Source: Oxalobacteraceae bacterium
GTDB lineage: Bacteria > Pseudomonadota > Gammaproteobacteria > Burkholderiales > Burkholderiaceae_D
Assembly (NCBI GenBank): GCA_947446335.1
Contig: CANFGA010000141.1
Location: forward strand, 1 to 7,401
Direction of reading: 5' to 3'
Length of the DNA stretch: 7,401 nucleotides
Below are positions 1 to 6,865 of this stretch, piece by piece. Below the pieces are notes generated by a model. That model was not told the origin of the DNA. It worked only from the letters and a program-made list of their open reading frames with translations, and did not search any database. Every line of letters starts with the position of its first letter. Position 1 is the first letter of the stretch. The position numbers were made by a program, and so were the translations under genes.

Positions 1-885
1 CTGCCGGAATTGTTCGGCGGCTCAGCCGACCTGACTGGTTCCAACCTGACCGATGTGGCAGCCTCGCAGTGGGTCAACCATGAGGGCAGCGGCAATTATC
101 TCAGCTACGGCGTGCGCGAATTCGGCATGGCGGCGATGATGAACGGGATGGCACTGCATGGCGGTTTCATCCCTTACGGCGGCACCTTCATGACGTTCTC
201 GGATTATTCGCGCAATGCGATCCGGATGGCGGCATTGATGCAGCGGCGCGTGATCCACGTGCTGACCCACGATTCGATCGGCCTGGGCGAAGACGGCCCG
301 ACCCACCAGCCGGTCGAACATGCGGCCAGCCTGCGCCTGATTCCAAACAACCGCTTGTGGCGCCCGTGCGATGGCGTCGAAACGGCTGTGGCCTGGCAGG
401 CGGCCATTGCGCGCAACGACGGCCCGACCTGCCTGGTGCTGTCGCGCCAAGGCTTGACGCCGTTCGAGCGCAGCGCGGCGCAAGTGCAAGACATCGCGCG
501 CGGCGCTTATGTGCTGCTCGACACACTTCTTGCGCCGCAGGTGGTGCTGATCGCGACCGGTTCCGAAGTCGAGATCGCCGCGCTGGCTGCCGTGCAACTG
601 GGTCTGCAACAGATCGCGGTGCGGGTCGTTTCAATGCCTTGCGTCGAAGTCTTCTACGCTCAGGATCAACGTTACCGCGACACGGTGCTGCCGCCCGGTA
701 TCCCGCGCGTGGCGATCGAAGCCGGCGTGACCTGGTTCTGGCGCGCCGTCGTCGGCGAGACCGGGATTGCGCTCGGCATCGACAGCTTCGGCGCATCGGC
801 CCCGGCGCAGCAACTGTACGAGCACTTCAAGCTCACGCCCGAGCATGTGGCGGCCGCGGCACTCAAGCTGATCGAAACAAGGTAA
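1..885 (+). CDS. Transketolase, C-terminal part (5' end outside window)
   Basis: This is the 3' part of a thiamine-diphosphate transketolase (EC 2.2.1.1), which moves two-carbon ketol units between sugar phosphates in the Calvin and pentose-phosphate pathways. The reading frame is open from base 1, giving 294 residues. A full transketolase has roughly 660-680, so the N-terminal ThDP-binding domain is missing. The fragment opens in the pyrimidine-binding domain (FGGSADL, residues 5-11). It keeps the cofactor-activating Glu at residue 40 (GVREFGM) and the GLGEDGPTHQP motif at 94-104; its Asp98 and His102 match E. coli Asp469 and His473 in spacing. The C-terminal domain contains the typical FGASAP near the end. 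The gene is followed after 48 bases by an aldolase gene, suggesting a cbb-type operon and the name cbbT. The fragment alone cannot separate cbbT from a housekeeping tktA, so no symbol is given. Confidence 0.96.
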   Translation: MPELFGGSADLTGSNLTDVAASQWVNHEGSGNYLSYGVREFGMAAMMNGMALHGGFIPYGGTFMTFSDYSRNAIRMAALMQRRVIHVLTHDSIGLGEDGPTHQPVEHAASLRLIPNNRLWRPCDGVETAVAWQAAIARNDGPTCLVLSRQGLTPFERSAAQVQDIARGAYVLLDTLLAPQVVLIATGSEVEIAALAAVQLGLQQIAVRVVSMPCVEVFYAQDQRYRDTVLPPGIPRVAIEAGVTWFWRAVVGETGIALGIDSFGASAPAQQLYEHFKLTPEHVAAAALKLIETR

Positions 886-920
886 AGCCGAACCGACAGC
901 AGACAATTCATTCACAACAC

Positions 921-926
921 AAAGGA
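921..926 (+). promoter_or_regulatory. Ribosome binding site of the aldolase gene
   Basis: AAAGGA lies 7 bases before the ATG at 934. It supports that start, and the 48-base gap after transketolase contains no visible terminator. Confidence 0.7.
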
Positions 927-933
927 ACACATC

Positions 934-1977
934 ATGTCCCTCGTATCCCTGCGCCAATTGCTTGATCATGCCGCCGAACACCAGTACGGCGTGCCGGCAT
1001 TCAACGTCAACAATCTCGAACAGATACTGGCCATCATGCAGGCGGCCGATGCCTGCGACAGCCCGGTGATCCTGCAAGCGTCGGCCGGCGCGCGCAAGTA
1101 TGCCGGCGAAGCGTTCCTGCGCAAGATGGTCGAAGCGGCGATCGAAACCTATCCGCACTTGCCTGTATGCATGCACCAGGACCACGGCGCCAGCCCTGCC
1201 GTATGCCAAGCGGCGATGCGCTCGGGCTTTTCGAGCGTGATGATGGATGGCTCGCTGCTGGAAGACATGAAAACACCCTCATCCTACGATTACAACGTCG
1301 CCGTCACCGCGCAGGTCGCCGCTTTCGCCCATTACATCGGCGTCTCGGTCGAAGGCGAACTCGGCTGCCTTGGCTCGCTCGAATCGGGCCAGGCCGGCGA
1401 GGAAGATGGATCGGGCGCCGCCGGCATTTTGTCGCGCGAACAATTGCTGACCGATCCAGCCCAAGCTGCAAATTTTGTTGCGCAAACCGGCGTCGATGCG
1501 CTGGCGATCGCGATCGGCACCAGCCACGGCGCCTACAAGTTCAGCCGCAAACCGACCGGCGACACGCTGGCGATCAACCGCATCCGGGAAATCCATGCCC
1601 GGATACCGGATACCCATCTGGTGATGCACGGCTCGTCGTCGGTGCCACAGGAATGGCTGGAGATCATCCGCGAGCATGGCGGCGAGATCAAGGAAACCTA
1701 TGGCGTGCCGGTCGAGGAAATCATCGAGGGGATCAAACACGGCGTGCGCAAGGTCAACATCGACACCGACATCCGGCTCGCGATGAGCGGCGCGATGCGG
1801 CGCGCGATGGTCACCCACCGATCCGAATTCGACCCGCGCCAGTTCTTCAAGGATGCAACCGAAGCAGCCCGTGACATCTGCCAGTTGCGCTTCGACGCCT
1901 TCGGCTCCAGCGGACAGGCGGGCAAGATCAAGGTGGTTCCGCTGGAACAGATGGCGCGGCGCTACGCAGCGCGCTGA
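934..1977 (+). CDS. fba: Fructose-bisphosphate aldolase, class II (Calvin cycle type)
   Basis: This zinc-dependent class II aldolase (EC 4.1.2.13) condenses glyceraldehyde-3-phosphate and dihydroxyacetone phosphate to fructose-1,6-bisphosphate. In autotrophs the same enzyme type also makes sedoheptulose-1,7-bisphosphate. The 347-residue length fits the family. The N-terminus has the usual PAFNVNN (21-27). The HQDHG motif (81-85) holds the catalytic Asp83 and zinc ligand His84. Further expected zinc ligands are His198 (GTSHGAYKF) and His232 (VMHGSSS). The VNIDTD motif (274-279) binds the dihydroxyacetone-phosphate moiety. An acidic, Gly-rich insertion (about 148-163) follows the VEGELG motif, as in the Calvin-cycle-type subfamily. 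The gene starts 48 bases after transketolase with a clear Shine-Dalgarno, so the two are probably co-transcribed. It would be called cbbA if the upstream operon proves to be cbb. A likely terminator follows about 90 bases after the stop. Confidence 0.96.
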   Translation: MSLVSLRQLLDHAAEHQYGVPAFNVNNLEQILAIMQAADACDSPVILQASAGARKYAGEAFLRKMVEAAIETYPHLPVCMHQDHGASPAVCQAAMRSGFSSVMMDGSLLEDMKTPSSYDYNVAVTAQVAAFAHYIGVSVEGELGCLGSLESGQAGEEDGSGAAGILSREQLLTDPAQAANFVAQTGVDALAIAIGTSHGAYKFSRKPTGDTLAINRIREIHARIPDTHLVMHGSSSVPQEWLEIIREHGGEIKETYGVPVEEIIEGIKHGVRKVNIDTDIRLAMSGAMRRAMVTHRSEFDPRQFFKDATEAARDICQLRFDAFGSSGQAGKIKVVPLEQMARRYAAR

Positions 1978-2068
1978 CTGCGACGGGCAGGCGATCAAGA
2001 CTTGTCCATCGCAAAAATTTCACAAGCGGGCCAGGAGTCTGACATTGGCCTGAGTTCTGCGGACCGGG

Positions 2069-2103
2069 CCAGGTCAAGCTTCTTGCCTGGTCAGCAATTT
2101 TTT
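2069..2103 (+). terminator. Probable rho-independent terminator after the aldolase gene
   Basis: An imperfect hairpin has arms CCAGG-T-CAAG (2069-2078) and CTTGCCTGG (2082-2090) around a CTT loop: nine pairs with one bulged T. A run of six T (2098-2103) follows after seven bases, shortened to five if an outer G-T and G-C pair form. The bulge and the spacing make it less than ideal. Its position at the end of the transketolase-aldolase block fits operon termination. CGGGCCAGG also occurs at 2027-2035, so an alternative fold is possible. Confidence 0.5.
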
Positions 2104-2112
2104 ATGCATAAT
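2083..2112 (+). promoter_or_regulatory. Candidate sigma-70 promoter for the thioesterase gene
   Basis: TTGCCT (2083-2088, 4/6 to the -35 consensus) is separated by 18 bases from CATAAT (2107-2112, 5/6 to the -10 consensus). The -10 overlaps the 10-base palindrome TTATGCATAA (2102-2111). Transcription would start near 2119, about 64 bases before the thioesterase ATG. The element overlaps the terminator of the preceding operon. It is a by-eye match only. Confidence 0.35.
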
Positions 2113-2182
2113 GATCACATCGACATGCACTCAAGTGTCGTCAACGAGACTCCATCAACCGCTCCATTTTTCTCCAGAACCC

Positions 2183-2599
2183 ATGAATGACATCCAGGAA
2201 CGCATCGCAACCAGTTTCCGGGCACAAGGCTTGATGGCAACCTTGGGCGCACGCCTGGTCTCGGTTGCTGACGGCGAAGTGCAGATCGAATTGCCGTTTT
2301 CAACACAGATTTCCCAACAACACGGCTATGTCCACGCCGGCGCAATCACCAGCGTGGTTGACAGTGCATGCGGGTATGCGGCATTGACCAAGGCGCCGCC
2401 CGGGTGCGAAGTGGTCAGCGCCGAGTTCAAGATCAATTTCGTGCGTCCTGCGATCGGCGAACGCTTCCTGGCCATCGGCAAGGTGCAAAGTTCGGGCAAA
2501 CTGCTCACCGTCTGCACCGGAGAAGTGCGGGCCTTGTCGGGCACCACGTGGAAAGTGGTTGCCATCATGCAGGCAACGATGGTCAATGTGCGTGCGTAA
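2183..2599 (+). CDS. PaaI-like hotdog-fold thioesterase
   Basis: A 138-residue protein of the PaaI/YbgC-like hotdog superfamily, whose members hydrolyse acyl- or aryl-CoA thioesters in the cytoplasm. The HGYVHAG motif (47-53) followed by Asp60 in SVVDSACGYAAL matches the family's HGG-HGG-D active-site helix, although the first glycine pair is degenerate (GY). Strand motifs EFKINFVRP (81-89) and a glycine turn near 105 fit the fold, as does the length. The ATG at 2183 was chosen because the homologous region starts there; the frame is open upstream to 2111 but encodes no recognisable sequence and crosses the candidate promoter. The Shine-Dalgarno is weak. The gene appears monocistronic and unrelated to its carbon-fixation and hydrogenase neighbours. 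The substrate cannot be predicted. Confidence 0.88.
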   Translation: MNDIQERIATSFRAQGLMATLGARLVSVADGEVQIELPFSTQISQQHGYVHAGAITSVVDSACGYAALTKAPPGCEVVSAEFKINFVRPAIGERFLAIGKVQSSGKLLTVCTGEVRALSGTTWKVVAIMQATMVNVRA

Positions 2600-2707
2600 G
2601 CCGATGGTGCAGCCTCTGCGCTGTGACGAAGTACCAGCGGAGAATCGGAACACGGAACACGGAGCGGCAGGTTTCAATTTTTTTCGAGTCTCATGTTGGC
2701 TACCGCA

Positions 2708-2736
2708 CTGAAATTCAACAGGTTTCATTCTATATT
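2708..2736 (+). promoter_or_regulatory. Candidate sigma-70 promoter for the lipoprotein gene
   Basis: CTGAAA (2708-2713, 4/6) and TATATT (2731-2736, 5/6) are separated by 17 bases in an AT-rich stretch that stands out from the GC-rich surroundings. Transcription would start near 2743, leaving a leader of about 20 bases before the ATG at 2763. The rest of the gap 2600-2762 shows no gene. Confidence 0.4.
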
Positions 2737-2762
2737 CGGGGAATTTACCTGAAAGCTATTTC

Positions 2763-3071
2763 ATGCCTATCCTACGCACCGCAAGCACTTGCATTTTCCT
2801 GGCCCTGCTGGCAACCGGATGCAACAAGGCCAGCGAGCCGCCAAAACCGACTGATTCACCGATAGATCTGCCCCAAGCGGCGATGCCGCAATCGGATGCA
2901 GCGATCAAGCCCACCCCGCTGGACCAGGCAGCAACAACGTCCGATTCCACCAGCCAGTCGCAGGCGAATCCGGCAGAACTGAGCAAATCGCAGGAGTCCG
3001 CCGCCATGCCGATGCCGGGACAAGCGAATGATCATTCGATACCAGACCCTCTGAACAAGGCCAGCAAATAG
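2763..3071 (+). CDS. Small predicted lipoprotein, function unknown
   Basis: A 102-residue protein with a short positively charged start (Arg5), a hydrophobic stretch (residues 10-17) and a lipobox ATGC ending at Cys20. This is a typical signal peptidase II site, predicting lipidation of Cys20. Asn, not Asp, follows the cysteine; by the E. coli +2 rule this favours the outer membrane. The mature part (about 82 residues) is rich in Pro, Ser, Gln, Ala and Asp, has no cysteine and no recognisable domain, and looks disordered. The Shine-Dalgarno (GAAAG, 2751-2755) is weak. The gene has its own candidate promoter and converges on the minus-strand block 47 bases downstream. I recognise no family beyond lipoprotein. 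Confidence 0.75.
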   Translation: MPILRTASTCIFLALLATGCNKASEPPKPTDSPIDLPQAAMPQSDAAIKPTPLDQAATTSDSTSQSQANPAELSKSQESAAMPMPGQANDHSIPDPLNKASK

Positions 3072-3118
3072 AAGGCGTCCAGTTTCAATTTGCAGTTGAT
3101 GCTGTCAGCAAGTGCTGG

Positions 3119-3853
3119 TCAATACCCGTTCGGAATCACCAAGGCCGCGCCATTCTCGCCATTCTTCCACGGCCCGCTCCATTCGGTTCCGCCCTTGCCC
3201 TTGCCATCGCCTTTGCCTTGATCGCTGCTGGCTTCGATGCACAGGCGCCCGCCGCACCTGGCCAGCTTGATCCGGGCGCCCTTCTTCGCCAGCACGGCTA
3301 CCTGCGTCTGGAGATGGGCGACCTCGCCCTGAAGCTGGGCTTTTTGCTGCGCCAATTCGGTCACCTGAAAACGCTGCAGCCAGATCGACATCCACGCTAC
3401 GAGCATGAACGTGGCCAGCGTGAGCGCCAGCGCGGCGCCGGCGAGCGCGGCCCATTTCCAGCCGAACGAGGCTGCAGCCTTGTTCAACTGTTGTTCGGCC
3501 TGCTGCGCCTTTTCCGCCACGCCAGAGAGCTGGTCCAGCGTTGGCCTGGCAGCGGCATCGATGAGCGTCGCGGCCACGCCTGACGCATTGTCCAGCGCCC
3601 GCTGGAGCGCGATGTCGACGGCGGCACCGACCGCTTTTTCGGCTGCTTTTTGCAGCGCCGGCGCGGCATTGCTGGCCGCCTGTTCCACCGATGCGGCGCA
3701 CTGCCCTACCGACGATGCGGCATTCTGGGTCACCTTGGTCGCGACCGCCAGCGCGGCGATCTGCCCCTTCAGTTCGACCAGCAATTTTTCCGTGGTCCTG
3801 GTCTGCTGCTCGCTCGTATTGAGCAGCGCGGCCAGCATTTCTTGCGTTTGCAT
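3119..3853 (-). CDS. Single-pass membrane coiled-coil protein, function unknown
   Basis: A 244-residue protein I cannot assign to a named family. Residues 1-130 are Ala- and Gln-rich and mostly predicted helical. One transmembrane helix spans about 134-158, followed by a Gln-rich coiled coil (about 160-191). Residues 192-244 form a small tail with RCGGRLCIEAS (199-209, Cys200 and Cys205), a Gly/Lys linker (212-223) and the final residues VIPNGY. With no signal peptide before the single helix, either topology is possible. AGGA four bases before the ATG supports the start at 3853. It lies 95 bases downstream of the histidine kinase gene on the same strand, so read-through from the hydrogenase-sensor operon is possible, but a T-rich, palindrome-containing gap suggests its own control. 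The tail vaguely recalls C-terminal motifs of plasmid mobilisation-associated coiled-coil proteins; that is memory, not a search. Confidence 0.75.
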   Translation of the reverse strand: MQTQEMLAALLNTSEQQTRTTEKLLVELKGQIAALAVATKVTQNAASSVGQCAASVEQAASNAAPALQKAAEKAVGAAVDIALQRALDNASGVAATLIDAAARPTLDQLSGVAEKAQQAEQQLNKAAASFGWKWAALAGAALALTLATFMLVAWMSIWLQRFQVTELAQQKAQLQGEVAHLQTQVAVLAKKGARIKLARCGGRLCIEASSDQGKGDGKGKGGTEWSGPWKNGENGAALVIPNGY

Positions 3854-3887
3854 AGGGTCCTGTTCGATCGTGATGTGCTGGCATCAG

Positions 3888-3900
3888 GATAGCAGCTATC
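3888..3900. promoter_or_regulatory. 13-base palindrome, possible operator upstream of the membrane-protein gene
   Basis: GATAGC-A-GCTATC is a perfect inverted repeat centred on one base. It lies 35 bases before the minus-strand ATG at 3853, in the only gap between that gene and the histidine kinase gene. On the minus strand a weak candidate promoter precedes it: TATACT at 3929-3924 (5/6 to -10) with a poor -35, after a run of seven T. The palindrome would then lie just downstream of the transcription start, as a repressor site might. Confidence 0.3.
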
Positions 3901-3948
3901 GCACCCTTTTTTGCTTGCTGCAGAGTATAAAAAAACAAGATTGGTGCA

Positions 3949-5339
<1,391 letters not shown>

Positions 5340-5340
<1 letters not shown>

Positions 5341-6800
5341 CAGTGCACCGTGCACACCATGCAGGGATCGAACGAGCGCACGATGTGCTGCACCGCCACC
5401 GGCGTTTCTTCGCCCTCTTGCACTTGCGCACCGACCAGCGCCGCCTCCAAGGCGCCCGGCACCCCGCTGGCGTCGCGCGGCGAAAAATTCCATGAAGTCG
5501 GCGCGATGATCTGGTAATTGGCGATCTTTCCATTGCGAATCGATACCCAGTGTCCGAGGCTGCCGCGCGCCGCCTCGGTCAAGCCGACCCCGTCCGCATC
5601 CAGCGGCAAAGGCGCATCGGCAAACCAGGGCTGATCGAGGCGCAAGTCCTTCAGCCATTGCTCCATCGCCGGCACCACCAGCGCCAATTCCAAGAGACGC
5701 GCCAGCACCCGCGTATAGACCGTCCCGCCACAGCGCTGCGCCGCATCGCGGATCAAGGGATGGCCGTGCACCAGTTGGCGCGCCAGAGCGCCCGTTTCCA
5801 GCACCCGCCCTCCCAGGCGCGGCGCCTTGTTCCACGTATAGGCGTCAAGCTTGTCGATATCGGGCAGCGTCACGCCCTTGGCCGGATGCAGCGCGCCGCT
5901 GGCGTCGAACAACCAGGCGTGGGTCGCGTCCTCGGAAATCGCGGCGGGGTCCAGCGGCTGCACAGCGTCAGCGCTGGCGTTCCACAAGCCGCGCGCAAAC
6001 AGCGTCTTGCCATCGACATCAGGGTACGAGCCATTCGACATGTACAAGCCCGGCCCCGGCCCCATCCGGTCGAGCTGTTGTTGCCAGGCCAGCGTCAGGA
6101 ACAGGCGCAGATCGCCCTTGTCGGGCGCCGCCGTCGCATGCCAGGCGCGCAGCGCCGCTTCGCTGTCGAGTCCGCCTATCGCCTCCAACGGCGCGCCGAA
6201 CAGCGTCTGTTCGAGAAAGGCGCGAAATTCGCGCACCAGCGCCAGCAGACGCAAGCGCTCGCTGGCATCGACCGCGCGCGAGGAGCCGCCCGGCTGTATC
6301 GATTGCGTGTGCGGCCATTTGCCGCCCAGCGTACCGAGCAGCATGAACCAGCGCTGGCGCGCCGCCAACGCGAGGCGCGCATGGCGCCCCTGCATCGCAG
6401 TGAAACGCTCGACGACGGCGCCGTGCCACGCTTGCTGCGCATAATAGGCGCGCGCAAAATCGGGCATGAAGAACAGATAGAAATGGGTCAGGTGATCGGC
6501 CAGGTTTTCAGTGGCCAGCATCAGGTTCGTCACCAGCTGACCATTCGGCGGCGGCGCAGCATCCATCGCATCGGCCAGCGCGCGCGCTGCCGCAACGGAC
6601 TGCGAAACCGAGCAGATGCCGCAGATGCGCGGCACGTAGACCAGCGCATCGTGGGCCGGCTTTTGCTGCAGGATTTGCTCGAAGCCGCGGTACATCGTCG
6701 CATTCACATGCGCGCTCTCGACCCGACCATCAGTCACTTCCAGGCGTACTTCCAGGTCGCCCTCGACCCGATTGAACGGACCCACGATCAGTCTGCTCAT
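5340..6800 (-). CDS. hoxC: Regulatory [NiFe]-hydrogenase large subunit (HoxC/HupV-like H2 sensor)
   Basis: This 486-residue subunit carries the Ni-Fe site. Nickel ligands are Cys60/Cys63 (RICGIC) and Cys480/Cys483 (DPCMVC). The protein ends DPCMVCTVH, exactly at the histidine after which catalytic large subunits are cleaved, so it has no C-terminal extension and needs no maturation protease: a hallmark of H2-sensing hydrogenases. RVEGD (Glu13, Asp15) replaces the usual RxEGH, and Gln67 (SVSQS) sits where catalytic enzymes have His; both are sensor-type features. Ile62 and the Phe pair 111-112 (HFYLFFMPD) match the bulky residues that narrow the gas channel and give O2 tolerance in R. eutropha HoxC. 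The start is backed by AGGAG six bases before ATG and by the family N-terminus. The ATG overlaps the stop of a 22-codon ORF, and the TGA overlaps the kinase start. The start region is partly duplicated upstream. Confidence 0.96.
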
Positions 6801-6865
6801 TGCTCACTCCTGCTCATGGCTTGCCCTTTCATCCGGTTGAACGGCCCCACGATCAATCGGCTCAT
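6797..6865 (-). CDS. 22-codon ORF copying the hoxC N-terminus, between hoxB and hoxC
   Basis: The ORF encodes 22 residues starting MSRLIVGPFNR, identical to HoxC residues 1-11, then eleven unrelated residues ending SRSEQ. Its ATG (6865) overlaps the hoxB TGA as ATGA, and its own TGA (6799-6797) overlaps the hoxC ATG (6800) as ATGA. It thus occupies the position where hoxC would normally begin. A weak AAGGGA lies just upstream. It contains the AGGAG that serves hoxC, so ribosomes translating it would terminate exactly at the hoxC start. It is most simply a remnant of the original hoxC start, possibly retained as a coupling leader. Whether the peptide itself does anything is unknown. Confidence 0.5.
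   Translation of the reverse strand: MSRLIVGPFNRMKGQAMSRSEQ
6807..6812 (-). promoter_or_regulatory. Ribosome binding site that decides the hoxC start
   Basis: On the minus strand AGGAG lies six bases before the ATG at 6800, the strongest Shine-Dalgarno near this junction. It lies inside the 17-base insertion, so it arose with the duplication and favours 6800 over the upstream ATG codons at 6817 and 6865. Confidence 0.65.

Noticed and set aside
2002..2190. 62-codon open frame between the aldolase and thioesterase genes
   Set aside because: It begins at TTG without a ribosome binding site, crosses the terminator hairpin and candidate promoter, and has no recognisable features.
3106..3117. Short hairpin CAGC-AAGT-GCTG at the convergent junction, as a bidirectional terminator
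   Set aside because: The stem is only four to five pairs and no T-run follows on either strand.
3929..3948. T-run after the hoxJ stop on the minus strand, as a terminator
   Set aside because: Seven T are present but no convincing hairpin precedes them within the hoxJ end.
5341..5835. Upstream extension of the histidine kinase reading frame (to 628 residues)
   Set aside because: It lies wholly inside hoxC in another frame, is Gly/Arg/Ala-rich without a domain, and the family N-terminus plus the TGATG overlap fit the start at 5340.
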